The translations under genes and the position numbers were made by a program. Below the pieces are notes generated by a model. The model searched no databases, was not told the DNA's origin, and was given only the letters and a program-made list of their open reading frames with translations. Shown here in pieces: positions 16,339 through 25,073 of a stretch of DNA of 64,000 bases; the first letter of the stretch is position 1; the number at the start of each line of letters is the position of its first letter. Origin of the DNA: Paraburkholderia sp. PGU19 (GTDB taxonomy: Bacteria > Pseudomonadota > Gammaproteobacteria > Burkholderiales > Burkholderiaceae); the NCBI RefSeq assembly GCF_013426915.1, contig NZ_AP023180.1, positions 2,418,001 through 2,482,000 on the forward strand, written 5' to 3'.

Positions 16339-17226
16339 ATGAAAGTCGCCGTAATGGGCGCGGGCGCGGTGGGCTGCTACTACGGCGGCATGCTGGCGCG
16401 CGCGGGACATGAAGTGGTATTGATCGGACGCCCGCAACACGTCGAGGCGATCGAGCGCAGCGGCCTGCACCTCGAAGCGCAATCGTTTGACGAGCGCATT
16501 CCCCTCGCCGCAAGCACGCAGGCGAGTGCGGTGCAGGGTGCGAAGCTCGTGCTGTTCTGCGTGAAATCGACGGACACGCAAAGCGCGGCGCTGGAAATCA
16601 AGCCGTTTCTCGCACCTGACACGCTCGTGTTGTCGCTGCAGAACGGCGTCGAAAACGCGGAAGAAGTGCGCAAGGTGATTGCGCAGCCAGTGGCGGCCGC
16701 CGTCGTCTATGTCGCGACGGAAATGGCCGGGCCTGGGCACGTACGGCATCACGGACGCGGCGAGCTGGTGATCGAGCCGTCCAGCGCGAGCGCGGAGGTC
16801 GCGCAGGCGCTGGTCGCGGCAGGCGTGCCCACCGAAATCTCCGACAACGTGCGCGGCGCTTTGTGGGCGAAGCTGATCCTCAACTGCGCTTACAACGCGT
16901 TGTCGGCGATCACGCAGTTGCCTTATGGGCGGCTCGTGAAAGGCGAGGGCGTGACAACCGTGATGCGCGATATCGTCGACGAGTGTCTCGCGGTCGCGAA
17001 GGCCGACGGCGTCACTATTCCCGGCGACATCGACAAGGCCGTGCGCATGATCGCCGAGACGATGCCGGGGCAGTATTCATCGACGGCGCAAGATCTGTCG
17101 CGCGGCAAGCGCAGCGAGATCGATCATCTGAACGGCCTGATCGTGCGGCGCGGCGACGCGCTTGGCGTTGCGACGCCGTCGAACCGCCTGCTGCATACGC
17201 TCGTCAAGCTGATCGAAAGCAGATAG
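16339..17226 (+). CDS. panE: 2-dehydropantoate 2-reductase (ketopantoate reductase)
   Basis: This 295-residue protein starts with the Rossmann motif VAVMGAGAVGCYYGGMLARA, which binds NADPH. It contains VLFCVKSTDTQ and LSLQNGVENAE in the nucleotide domain, the catalytic-Lys region GALWAKLILNCAYNALSAI, and the C-terminal helix end SSTAQDLSRGKRSEIDHLNG. This is the full ApbA/PanE layout. The enzyme reduces ketopantoate to pantoate in pantothenate and CoA synthesis. Bacteria of this group often carry several copies, so a side role in another 2-keto acid reduction is possible. It stands alone. Confidence 0.92.
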   Translation: MKVAVMGAGAVGCYYGGMLARAGHEVVLIGRPQHVEAIERSGLHLEAQSFDERIPLAASTQASAVQGAKLVLFCVKSTDTQSAALEIKPFLAPDTLVLSLQNGVENAEEVRKVIAQPVAAAVVYVATEMAGPGHVRHHGRGELVIEPSSASAEVAQALVAAGVPTEISDNVRGALWAKLILNCAYNALSAITQLPYGRLVKGEGVTTVMRDIVDECLAVAKADGVTIPGDIDKAVRMIAETMPGQYSSTAQDLSRGKRSEIDHLNGLIVRRGDALGVATPSNRLLHTLVKLIESR

Positions 17227-17363
17227 CGAATGGCGCGTGCTATCTGGCGAACGCCGAATAGCAGCAATAGTAAAGCGATTGCACGCGCGGCGGTGTGTCC
17301 GTTCGATGGCAATTCGCCGGTGTATGCCTGCCGATGCCCTAAGGCCGTACGAACAGCCGCGTC

Positions 17364-17714
17364 CTAGCGGTGCGCGAGAATGTTGACGAGCTTGCCGAAC
17401 GGGTCGCGCACATAAAAGCGCCGCACGCCCCACGGCTCGTCGACGGGACCGTATTCGATCGCAAAGCCGGCGGCCTTCATGGCTTCACAGGCGGCGTCCA
17501 CGTTGTCGACTTCGATCGACAGGTCGGGCACGGGCGTGCCCGAGCCGCCTTGCTGCGCGAAGCTGATTTGCACCGTCATCGGCTGGTCCGAACCGTAGGT
17601 GCGAATCCAGCCGTGATCCATCAGCAGGTCGAGGCCGAGAATCTCCTGATAGAAGCGCTGTGCGCGTGTGGCGTCCTGCACTTCGATGTTCGAGACGATG
17701 CGGTTGACCTTCAT
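17364..17714 (-). CDS. VOC-family (glyoxalase/bleomycin-resistance fold) protein
   Basis: This 116-residue protein has two beta-alpha-beta-beta-beta modules: IVSNIEVQDATRAQRFYQEI at the start, and DLSIEVDNVDAACEAMKAAG with FYVRDPFGKLVNILAHR at the end. This is the layout of single-domain VOC proteins. Members include dioxygenases, antibiotic-binding proteins and isomerases, and no specific substrate is indicated. The ATG at 17714 follows GAGG at good spacing, so the TTG two codons upstream is not needed. It is downstream of the GST gene on the same strand with 21 bases between, so the two probably form an operon. Confidence 0.85.
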   Translation of the reverse strand: MKVNRIVSNIEVQDATRAQRFYQEILGLDLLMDHGWIRTYGSDQPMTVQISFAQQGGSGTPVPDLSIEVDNVDAACEAMKAAGFAIEYGPVDEPWGVRRFYVRDPFGKLVNILAHR

Positions 17715-17735
17715 CGGCAATCCTCGCGTGATCTG

Positions 17736-18356
17736 TTATTGAAGCGCCTGCTCTTCACGATACAACGCCATCTCTTCGGCCAATGCCCTCGCCACATGCG
17801 GACGCTGCACGATGCGATGGTAATACGCATCGACGGCGGGCCATTGCGCGAGATCGACGTCGCAATACTTTGCCCAGTTCAACACGGTCGTCAAATAGGC
17901 ATCCGCTACTGTGAAGCGCTCGACGAGATAGTCATGCGTGGACAGATGTGTCTGCAAATAGTCGAGTCGCCGCGCAACCTTCTGACGCGCGTAAGCATGT
18001 GGTGCGGCAGGATCGAGCAGCGGCACGAAAATGACTTTATGCAGTTCGGTGCTGATAAAGCCGAGCCATTGCTGAAGCTGCGCGCGTTGCGGGGTGCCTG
18101 GTAAAGATGCCAGTTGCGCTGCGGGAAACTGGTCCGCGACGTACGGCAGGATAGCCGTGTTCTCCGTCAATAGCCACCCTTCGTCCGTGCGCAACACGGG
18201 CACCTGGCCGAGTGCGTTGACTGCATAGAAGTCGGAGCCGTCGCGCAGCTTCTTCCGTTTCGTATCCACCTGAATGAAGTCAGCTTGCGCGCCCGCTTCG
18301 TAAAACGTGATGCGTGTGGCGAGCGAACACGCGAGCGGCGAAAAGTACAGATCCAT
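17736..18356 (-). CDS. glutathione S-transferase
   Basis: This 206-residue protein has an N-terminal thioredoxin fold (MDLYFSPLACSLATRITFYE, then the glutathione-binding TENTAILPYVAD) and an all-helical C-terminal domain (FTVADAYLTTVLNWAKYC). The first strand with its Cys-Ser pair matches bacterial beta-class enzymes such as E. coli GstA. It starts with a strong GGAGGAG ribosome site. It is divergent from a TetR regulator with a 24-base imperfect palindrome between them, so it is probably repressed by that regulator. It is followed by the VOC protein gene, a common pairing for detoxification. Confidence 0.92.
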   Translation of the reverse strand: MDLYFSPLACSLATRITFYEAGAQADFIQVDTKRKKLRDGSDFYAVNALGQVPVLRTDEGWLLTENTAILPYVADQFPAAQLASLPGTPQRAQLQQWLGFISTELHKVIFVPLLDPAAPHAYARQKVARRLDYLQTHLSTHDYLVERFTVADAYLTTVLNWAKYCDVDLAQWPAVDAYYHRIVQRPHVARALAEEMALYREEQALQ

Positions 18357-18385
18357 AACGATGTCTCCTCCCGATCAATGGATGG

Positions 18386-18409
18386 TTTTTGTACTATAGT
18401 GGACAAAAA
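18386..18409. promoter_or_regulatory. probable TetR operator between GST and TetR genes
   Basis: An imperfect palindrome runs TTTTTGTACTAT / AGTGGACAAAAA, with 9 of 12 positions paired. It lies in the 73-base space between divergent genes and includes TACTAT, a plausible -10 element. The position is what one expects for a TetR repressor that controls itself and the divergent GST operon. Confidence 0.65.
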
Positions 18410-18429
18410 TCGGAGATACCAATATTTAT

Positions 18430-19110
18430 ATGCGAGACGGTACAAAAAATGAGAAACGCGCACGCGGACGGCCGCGCGCCTACGATGCGGACGATGCGCT
18501 CAGCAACGCCACCGATGCATTCTGGCTCGGCGGCTATTCGGGCACGTCGCTCGATACGCTGAGCGATGCGACGGGCATGAATCGCCCCAGCCTGTATGCC
18601 GCGTTCGGCGACAAGCACGCGCTCTATCTGAGCACGCTGGACCGTTACGTCGAAGCCGGCGTGCAGGCGATGCATCTTGCGTTGCGCGAGGACATCCCAT
18701 TGGCGCAGGCATTGCAGCGGGTGTACGACAGCGCGCTCGCGCTTTATCTGCCCTCTGGCGGCGAGCCGCGTGGATGTTTTCTGATCGGCACTGCCGTGGT
18801 CGAATCGAAAGCCGATGAAGCCGTGCGCACCAGATTGGCGCAAGGCCTCAAATCGTTCGATCGCGCATTCGAGAAGCGCATCCGGCGCGCGCAAACAGAC
18901 GGCGAGCTTTCAACCGACGCGGATGCCGCAGTGCTCGCGCGAGTTGCGTCGGCGATTCTGCACAGTCTTGCATTGCGTTCGCGCGCCGGCGATTCGCGCG
19001 CCTCGTTACGAGCGACGGCTGCCGAAGGTGTCGCGCTGATTTGTGGTGCACGCAACGACACTGCAAAAGCCGCATCAATGACAGGTGCGCGAAAACGGTT
19101 AGAGAAATAA
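18430..19110 (+). CDS. TetR/AcrR-family transcriptional regulator
   Basis: This 226-residue protein has a basic head (RARGRPRAYDADDALSNATD), a TetR-type helix-turn-helix (YSGTSLDTLSDATGMNRPSL, then YAAFGDKHALY) and a helical ligand domain. The RGRPR leader and YAAFGDK end match AcrR-type repressors. It is divergent from the GST gene and close to a palindrome at 18386-18409. It probably represses the gst-VOC operon and itself in the absence of an electrophilic or drug-like ligand. Confidence 0.92.
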   Translation: MRDGTKNEKRARGRPRAYDADDALSNATDAFWLGGYSGTSLDTLSDATGMNRPSLYAAFGDKHALYLSTLDRYVEAGVQAMHLALREDIPLAQALQRVYDSALALYLPSGGEPRGCFLIGTAVVESKADEAVRTRLAQGLKSFDRAFEKRIRRAQTDGELSTDADAAVLARVASAILHSLALRSRAGDSRASLRATAAEGVALICGARNDTAKAASMTGARKRLEK

Positions 19111-19203
19111 TCGACGTGGCTTCGCATGGAGGTCTTTCAATAGAGTTGGCGGGTACAGCGCTTGCACCATTGAACGTGTACTACCTACTTCATGGAGGAA
19201 GTC

Positions 19204-19542
19204 ATGAAACTGCTCAAGCACGCTGCCGTTCTTGCCGCCGTCATGGGTGTTTCCGCTACGGCTGTTGCACAAACAACTGTCCAGCCGAACGAGCCCGCCA
19301 CGCGCGGTGAAGTGAGGCAGGACCTGATGAACGTCGAAAGCCAGGGCTATCGTCCGGGCGATGGCGACCGCACGGACTATCGTGCTAACGCGCAAGCCGC
19401 CGAACGCCGTCTGTCCGGGCAGCACGGGCAGGGTGAAAGTTACGGCGGCGTGGTGAGCGGTACGACGGCGTCCGGCATGGCGACGCAGCCGATGGGTTCG
19501 CGTTCCAATGACGGCACGAAGGGTATCTACTTCGGTCAGTAA
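19204..19542 (+). CDS. DUF4148 small secreted protein
   Basis: This 112-residue protein has a signal peptide (MKLLKHAAVLAAVMGVSATA, cleaved after VAQ). It continues with TRGEVRQDLMNVESQGYRPG, the mark of the DUF4148 family, common in Burkholderiales. The rest is Gly/Ser/Gln-rich and probably disordered. Function is unknown and the location is periplasmic. The ATG at 19204 has GGAGGA just upstream. A second ATG four codons earlier lies inside that ribosome site and is less likely. Confidence 0.85.
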   Translation: MKLLKHAAVLAAVMGVSATAVAQTTVQPNEPATRGEVRQDLMNVESQGYRPGDGDRTDYRANAQAAERRLSGQHGQGESYGGVVSGTTASGMATQPMGSRSNDGTKGIYFGQ

Positions 19543-19586
19543 CTAACGTTGTATGAAGACGTAAGCCGAGCCGGGGTTGCATGACG

Positions 19587-19612
19587 AAAAAAAGCCCGCT
19601 CGAAAGCGGGCT
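19587..19612 (-). terminator. rho-independent terminator for the phasin gene
   Basis: The stem AGCCCGCT/AGCGGGCT with loop CGAA has an A-run on its left. On the minus strand this is a hairpin followed by a U-run. It ends transcription from the phasin gene that stops at 19677. Confidence 0.8.
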
Positions 19613-19676
19613 GAAAATGCGCCTGACGCGGGGATCGCGTCCGGTTTCCTACAACTGTATGTCGCGCGTCGCCCGC

Positions 19677-20195
19677 TCAGGCGGCGCGCGAACCATTCGT
19701 CGCGCTGCGTGTCATCACGTCCACATTGCTCTCGGCCGTTTGGACCGCCTGCTGAGCCGTTTTCCAGACACTTTCATAGAATGCGTTCGCTGCCGTTATC
19801 GCCGAGTTCATCGCCGTCACCGCGACCTCTGCGCCTGCGGGCGCGCGCTGCGCAGCGTCGCCAAACTCGGCTTGCACCGCGCTGATCTGCTTTTCGTATT
19901 GCGCCGTCGCGTGCTTGACGATGGCGGCCTGCGTCACGGCGATGATGTCGAACACCTGGCGGTTATAGAGCGCGGCACGTTCGATAACCGACAGATCGCC
20001 GCGGCTTGCGGCAGCGATGCCCGGCGCCTCACCATTGGCGAGCGCGTTCATCGCGCGCTGTGTGTTGTCGCGCAAGACGCGCAAGTTCAACTGAACGAGC
20101 TTCTCAAAGCCGCTGACCGCCTCGTTCGTCATATTGAAGAACGTCTGAACCCCGGCTTTCTGTGCAGCAGTCAGTTCGTCGATGGTGGTGAGCAT
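19677..20195 (-). CDS. phasin-family protein
   Basis: This 172-residue, wholly helical and Ala-rich protein begins MLTTIDELTAAQKAGVQTFF and continues with FEKLVQLNLRVLRDNTQRAM, the typical layout of phasins that coat polyhydroxyalkanoate granules. The ATG at 20195 has GCGAGG upstream. A longer frame to 20369 adds a basic leader not seen in the family. A terminator lies downstream. The polymerase genes are not nearby, so this is probably one of several granule-associated or stress-type phasins. Confidence 0.88.
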   Translation of the reverse strand: MLTTIDELTAAQKAGVQTFFNMTNEAVSGFEKLVQLNLRVLRDNTQRAMNALANGEAPGIAAASRGDLSVIERAALYNRQVFDIIAVTQAAIVKHATAQYEKQISAVQAEFGDAAQRAPAGAEVAVTAMNSAITAANAFYESVWKTAQQAVQTAESNVDVMTRSATNGSRAA

Positions 20196-20325
20196 CGAAT
20201 GGCCTCGCAAGGTTGTATGCACGAAACGGCCGGCTGGCGTCGATGTGATCGTAGCTCGACGCCCGCTGGTGAAATGGAAGTTGCCGCTGGCTGCCTGTCG
20301 CTTGTCTGAGCGTGACCCGGCAGCA

Positions 20326-20523
20326 TCAAAGCGGCGCGCCGCCAAGGCGAGCGAGCAGCGCGTGTCCACGGTCCGTGAGACGAGGCGTCACGCTGGCCTG
20401 GGGCCGGTCAATGGTGATGAACTCGCGGTCGGCCAGCGCGAGCAGATCGGCCTGATCGAAATCGGACTCGGAGGTCGCGTTCTTGATCAGCATGAGCGTT
20501 GAAAATTCGTGTGGGCTCAGCAC
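20326..20523 (-). CDS. small conserved protein of unknown function
   Basis: This 65-residue protein starts at a GTG with AGGAGAT four bases upstream, a strong ribosome site that decides this start over a longer frame from 20577. It begins VLSPHEFSTLMLIKN, contains an acidic stretch (SDFDQADLLALADREF) and ends in LTDRGHALLARLGGAPL, which resembles the wing of a small winged-helix fold. I do not recognise a named family. It is upstream of the phasin gene on the same strand with 130 bases between. Confidence 0.7.
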   Translation of the reverse strand: MLSPHEFSTLMLIKNATSESDFDQADLLALADREFITIDRPQASVTPRLTDRGHALLARLGGAPL

Positions 20524-20577
20524 GGGTATCTCCTGAAAGGCGCAGCGCCTGCGCTTGCTGACATGGGTGATCTGCAA

Positions 20578-21274
20578 ATGCCTTTGCAGCCAGCAAATAT
20601 GTTTGGAAGTTTTTAGCCCGGACCATGCTTATGGCATCGACGGGGTTCTCATCCTAATGCGGCGGTTTTTAAATTTCAATCGGAATTAACAGTATGCCGC
20701 AAAGTACATTTGTCGGATGGATATGTGGCAAGTATTTCATGTGAAAATCAAACGTCCAGGAAAATACTGCTGACTTGCCTTCGCAACAGTGGCGGTTGGG
20801 CGCTAGCCCTTTGCTGACAAGGCCAAACCGCATACTCGCGGCGCATTGATGCGTACGATCATGCTTTAAAACGTTTTCACGCGCCCTGCGGGCAGCGCTA
20901 ATCATAGATAAAATCCCGCTTTAAAGATGAATGGCTTGAGCGCGCCTCCAATAAATAATATTAATCATACGTGGCGGCTTAATGATTGATCGAACTGGTT
21001 AATCACCGCGCGTTTGTCGAGCCGTCTTCGACGCCGGGATTTTTACTGGAGCGAGCCCGCTCGCGTCGCTCGATATGCCGCGCAACGACCCCTAAAGCCC
21101 CGCCGGTCGCGCCCTTTCTCGTACGTGGCGATATTCTCCGTGCTATTTTTCTACCCGTCAGGCTGCGCGCGAGATGCAGCCGGCAGTCGGAACGCACTGA
21201 CGCCGTTCCGTTCGATTGGGCGACGTCTGTCGCAGCAGCGGGTGTTGCCGCCAAACAATGACAGGGCACAGGAA
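20578..21274. other. long AT-richer intergenic region
   Basis: About 700 bases lie between the small gene and the LysR gene. The part from about 20660 to 20990 is clearly richer in A and T than its flanks (for example TTTTTAAATTTCAAT near 20666 and AATAAATAATATTAA near 20951). A 78-codon minus-strand frame at 20669-20905 has no family marks or ribosome site, and I do not call it. No tRNA, terminator or repeat is evident. Such tracts can bind H-NS-type proteins. Confidence 0.5.
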
Positions 21275-22192
21275 ATGGATCGCTTTGAGGCAATGGAGAT
21301 CTTCACTCGCGTGGTGGACGCGAACAGCTTTTCGAAGGTATCGGAAATGCTCGATTTGCCGCGCGCAAAGGTGAGCAGGACGATTCAGGCGCTCGAGGAG
21401 CATGTCGGCGTGCGCCTGCTGAACCGTTCGACGCGGCAGGTGAGCGTGACGGAAGACGGCGCGCTGTTCTATGAGCGGTGCGTGCGCATCCTCGCCGAAG
21501 TGGCCGATGCCGAATCGTCGCTGTCGAACAAGCGGGAAAGTCCGGCGGGCACGATTCGCGTCGATACGTCGGGCACGCTTGCGCGCGCGCTATTGCTGCC
21601 TTCGCTCGACGACTTCTATCAACGCTTTCCGGAAATCGACGTGCGCCTCGGTCTCGCGGATCGCAATATCGATCTGATCCAGGACGGCGTGGATTGCGTG
21701 ATCCGCATGGGCATGCTCGAAGAATCGAGCCTGGTCGCCAAGCGCATTGGCAGCGCGCGCATCGTCACGTGCGCGTCGCCCGCTTATCTGGAACGGCACG
21801 GCACGCCCAAGACGCTCGAAGAACTCAGCGAGCATCAGGCCGTGAACTACGTATCGGCGCGCTCGGGCAGGACGTTCCCGTTCGAGTACAACGTCGGCGG
21901 CGAAGTCGTGAAGGTACAGATGAAGAGCGTGCTCGCCGTGAACGACGGCTCCGTCTATATCAACGCGGCCGCACTGGGCCACGGCATCATCCAGCCGTCG
22001 CGCTTCATGGTGTCCGAGTTGATCCGGCAGGGCGCGCTGACCGAAATCCTCACCGACTTCGACAGCCCGACGACGCCGCTCTCCGTCGTCTACCCGCATC
22101 GCCGCAACCTCAGTTCGCGGCTGCGCGCGTTTGTCGATTGGGTATCGGAGATCGCGCACAAGAATCCCGATCTGCGCAGCAAGCAGGACTGA
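21275..22192 (+). CDS. LysR-family transcriptional regulator
   Basis: This 305-residue protein has an N-terminal helix-turn-helix (MEIFTRVVDANSFSKVSEML, LDLPRAKVSRTIQALEEHVG, VRLLNRSTRQVSVTEDG). Its periplasmic-binding-type effector domain has the usual RVDTSGTLARALLLPSL start. The sequence class is the CrgA/AaeR-like group. The ATG at 21275 follows AGGAA closely and begins at the standard residue for the family. It is convergent with the SDR gene, so a divergent target is not evident and its regulon is unknown. Confidence 0.9.
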   Translation: MDRFEAMEIFTRVVDANSFSKVSEMLDLPRAKVSRTIQALEEHVGVRLLNRSTRQVSVTEDGALFYERCVRILAEVADAESSLSNKRESPAGTIRVDTSGTLARALLLPSLDDFYQRFPEIDVRLGLADRNIDLIQDGVDCVIRMGMLEESSLVAKRIGSARIVTCASPAYLERHGTPKTLEELSEHQAVNYVSARSGRTFPFEYNVGGEVVKVQMKSVLAVNDGSVYINAAALGHGIIQPSRFMVSELIRQGALTEILTDFDSPTTPLSVVYPHRRNLSSRLRAFVDWVSEIAHKNPDLRSKQD

Positions 22193-22241
22193 CCCGGGCG
22201 TCGCCTGCTGCGTTCACAGCGCCCGCAGCAGGCGGGTCGAT

Positions 22242-23069
22242 TCAAACGTTCTTCATGGGCCCGGCGGGATGCGGCGCATCTTCATACGCGCCCCAGATCG
22301 ACTGATCGAAGTTGACGATCGAGCCCGTCATCAAGCCCGATTCGCTGCTGGCCAGAAATGCGACGGCGCGCGCCGCCTCGGCCGGGTCGATCAGACGGCC
22401 GAATGGTTGCGCAGCGGCGGCCTGTTTTAACCAGTCGTCGGCGGCGCCATGAAACTCGCGTTGAATGCGGTCTTCGCCGTCCGACGCCATCCAGCCCAGA
22501 TTCAATCCGTTCACGCGAATTCGATTGCGCAACAGCGCATACGCGGTGTTTTGCGTGAGTGTGGCGAGCGCGCCCTTTGACGCGCAATACGCGGAGATGA
22601 AGGGCTGCCCGGCCATCGCGGACATCGAGCCGATGTTGACGATCGTGCCTTCGATCCGCTCGCGCAGCATCACGCGTACCGTCTCCTGCATCAGAAAGAA
22701 CGGCGCGCGCACATTGGTCGCGAACATGCGGTCGAACAGCGCGGGATCGGTATCGAGTATCGTGCCGCGATCGGTGAGCGCCGCCGCATTGACAAGGATA
22801 TCGACGCGGCCGAAGTGCTGATCGGCGGCAGCGACGACCTTGCGGCAGTCATCGACATTCGCGAGATCCGCCTGCACGAACACGACCTTTGCACCGCGCG
22901 CCTCACGAAGCCGGCTCAGCTCGCGCGCTTTCGCTTCGCCTTTTTCTTTCGCGCGTCCGCAAATCACGACCCCACGTGCGCCGCGTTCGACGAACAATGC
23001 GGCAATCGCTGCGCCCAGGCCTTGCGATCCGCCCGTGACGATCGCGACCTTCGAATCGAATTGCTCCAT
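22242..23069 (-). CDS. short-chain dehydrogenase/reductase
   Basis: This 275-residue protein has the classical SDR layout: NAD(P)-binding TGGSQGLGAAIAALF, VNAAALTDRG, the catalytic Ser in VNIGSMSAMAGQPF and the YCASK active site. The C-terminal region ends LMTGSIVNFDQSIWGAYEDA. It probably oxidises a sugar or cyclitol alcohol, an inference from its neighbours. It is divergent from a LacI-type regulator and near an operon encoding a membrane oxygenase, ferredoxin, ferredoxin reductase and sugar-isomerase-like protein. It probably belongs to the same catabolic pathway. Confidence 0.9.
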   Translation of the reverse strand: MEQFDSKVAIVTGGSQGLGAAIAALFVERGARGVVICGRAKEKGEAKARELSRLREARGAKVVFVQADLANVDDCRKVVAAADQHFGRVDILVNAAALTDRGTILDTDPALFDRMFATNVRAPFFLMQETVRVMLRERIEGTIVNIGSMSAMAGQPFISAYCASKGALATLTQNTAYALLRNRIRVNGLNLGWMASDGEDRIQREFHGAADDWLKQAAAAQPFGRLIDPAEAARAVAFLASSESGLMTGSIVNFDQSIWGAYEDAPHPAGPMKNV

Positions 23070-23146
23070 GCACTGTCTCCTTCAACGTTGTACTGCGATG
23101 GATAGTGGATATCTCGGCTTGCTGCCCGCGCAGCGTCGATGCGATC

Positions 23147-24217
23147 ATGGCGCGTATGCCGACTACAACGAAGCCAGCCATGTCCGATACGCGCCGCCGC
23201 AAGACGAGCATGACTGACATCGCCCGCGCAGCGGGTGTCAGCGAGGCGACAGTCGATCGGGTATTGAACGGGCGCGGCGGCGTCTCGCGCGACAAGGAAA
23301 CGCGCGTGCTCGAATGGGCGCGCAAGCTGAAGATCGATCGCGCGCTCGAAGCGGTGTCGGTGCGCTGGCTGCGCATCGCGATCCTGTTGCAGCAGCCCGT
23401 CGCGCAGTATTACGTGCATTTGAAGCAGGGCTTCGAACTCGCGCAAAAGACCTTCGAGGCGCAACGCGTGATTTGCGCCGTCACGTACTTCGACAGCCTC
23501 GAGCCGCAGGCCGTCGTCGAGACGATCGAGCGCGCGTCGCGCAAGGCCGATGCCCTCGTGATCGTCGCGTATGAGCACCCGGATATCACGGCGGCGCTGC
23601 GTCATGTGAGCCACAGAATGCCTGTCGTGACGCTCGCGAGCGATCTGCCCGGCACGGGCAGGCTCGCATATGTGGGCATCGACAATCGCTGCGCGGGGCG
23701 CGTCGCTGGCGAGCTGATGGGCCGCTTTCTCGGCGATGCGGGCGGCAAGGTGCTCGTGATGACGGGCATGCATGACTTTCTCGGCCATGAAGAACGCGAA
23801 AGCGGGTTTCGTTCCGTGCTGCGGCGGCGCTTTCCGAATTGCGACATCGTCGAGACCGTGGAGAGCCGCGAGCAATCGTCGATCACCGAAAGCCTCGCGC
23901 GCGACGCGTTTCGCCGCTATCCGGATCTGCGCGGCATCTACAACATCTCGGTTGGCGACGAGGGCATTGGCAACGCGTTGCGCACGCTTGACCGTGTGCA
24001 CAAGACGGTGCTGATCGGCCACGAACTCAACGACACGTCGCGGCGTCTGTTGATCGAAGGCGTGCTCGATGCGGTGCTCGACCAGAACCCCGTGGGCGAA
24101 GCGCTGCATTCGATCGAAGTGATTCTGCGTCACTATCATCGCGATCCCGGCGTGACGTTGGCGCAGCAGATTCCCGTGACGGTGCTGCTGCGCGAGAACC
24201 TGCCGCTTATGGACTAG
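23147..24217 (+). CDS. LacI-family transcriptional regulator
   Basis: This 356-residue protein has the LacI DNA-binding head (MTDIARAAGVSEATVDRVLN, then GRGGVSRDKETRVLEWARKL) and a ribose-binding-type effector domain. That domain includes VTLASDLPGTGRLAYVGIDN and ends in VTVLLRENLPLMD. Effectors of this group (peripheral sugar-binding type 1 fold, MocB/RbsB-like) are sugars or cyclitols. The start is ambiguous between ATG codons at 23147 and 23180. It is divergent from the SDR and its 3' end overlaps the 3' end of the isomerase-like gene by 11 bases. It is therefore the natural regulator of this catabolic cluster. Confidence 0.9.
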   Translation: MARMPTTTKPAMSDTRRRKTSMTDIARAAGVSEATVDRVLNGRGGVSRDKETRVLEWARKLKIDRALEAVSVRWLRIAILLQQPVAQYYVHLKQGFELAQKTFEAQRVICAVTYFDSLEPQAVVETIERASRKADALVIVAYEHPDITAALRHVSHRMPVVTLASDLPGTGRLAYVGIDNRCAGRVAGELMGRFLGDAGGKVLVMTGMHDFLGHEERESGFRSVLRRRFPNCDIVETVESREQSSITESLARDAFRRYPDLRGIYNISVGDEGIGNALRTLDRVHKTVLIGHELNDTSRRLLIEGVLDAVLDQNPVGEALHSIEVILRHYHRDPGVTLAQQIPVTVLLRENLPLMD

Positions 24218-25073
24218 CGTCGAGCGCAGTCGCTTCTTCCTGCGCCACTTCGCTCCACAGCTCGCATATCCAGTCGCGCATCAATAGCGATTCGGCCCAG
24301 CGGTCCGTTGTGTCGTTGCCGTCGCGCCCGATGATCGCGTAAGGCTTCGGCCCAAGTTCGCAGGTGAAGACGAGCGTGTCGTCGGGTCCGGCGCGCTTGC
24401 GCCACGACACGAAACCGTCGCGCCACCAGCGCAGGAACAGATCGACCCACATGCGATGCGGCTCGAAAGAGATTTCGATCTGCACCTGCTCGCGGCTCGC
24501 GACACGTCCATGAAATGACCACGAATGATCGATGATCCGTTGCATCGCCGCTTCGTTTTCTTCGTTCACGGGCCACGCGAATTCACGGCCGACGAGGTAA
24601 TGCGACAGATCGCCGAGCAGACGCAGATCAGGCCGCGCGTCGAGCAGATCGAGCGTGAAGTGCAGGTCGGTCGTCATGCGGTCGCGATGCGTTTCGATGT
24701 AGACGGGAATGTCCACCTGTTCCGCGAGCCGCTGCCAGCCGTCGATCAGTTCGAGCGCATCGGCAATGCGGCGTGGCCGCACGTCCGGTTGCAAGTCGAT
24801 ATGATGCGCGCCGAACTCGACAGCGTGTTCGAGTATCGGGCACAGGTCTTCGACGGTGCGCGGAAAGCATTGCGCCTCTGCTTGCAGGCCATATTGCGCG
24901 AGCACTTGCGAAAGACGCCGCACGTCTCCGCGCGAGCCGTACGACGTGCTCACGCCTTCGAAGCCCGCTTGCGCGATCATCGCGACGTTCTCTTCGAGCG
25001 TGCGCTCGAAGCCGTCGGTATGACGCCGCTCCATCGCCCACAGTGACTGATACACGGCGAGCCGTTGCGTCAT
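24207..25073 (-). CDS. sugar phosphate isomerase/epimerase-family TIM-barrel protein (MocC-like)
   Basis: This 288-residue protein has TIM-barrel segments typical of the xylose-isomerase-like family: MIAQAGFEGVSTSYGSRGDV, FGAHHIDLQPDV, VPVYIETHRDRM and LRLLGDLSHYLVG. The Glu in IETHRD and the Asp/His in GDLSHY are plausible metal ligands. Members isomerise or dehydrate sugars and inositols. Its ATG overlaps the stop of the ferredoxin reductase gene (ATGA), so it is the last gene of the operon. In rhizopine-degrading rhizobia, mocC, a protein of this fold, accompanies the same oxygenase parts. The MocC equivalence is an inference from context. Confidence 0.82.
   Translation of the reverse strand: MTQRLAVYQSLWAMERRHTDGFERTLEENVAMIAQAGFEGVSTSYGSRGDVRRLSQVLAQYGLQAEAQCFPRTVEDLCPILEHAVEFGAHHIDLQPDVRPRRIADALELIDGWQRLAEQVDIPVYIETHRDRMTTDLHFTLDLLDARPDLRLLGDLSHYLVGREFAWPVNEENEAAMQRIIDHSWSFHGRVASREQVQIEISFEPHRMWVDLFLRWWRDGFVSWRKRAGPDDTLVFTCELGPKPYAIIGRDGNDTTDRWAESLLMRDWICELWSEVAQEEATALDASP

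Noticed and set aside
20669..20905. 78-codon minus-strand frame in the AT-rich region
   Set aside because: No ribosome site, no domain and unlike local codon use.
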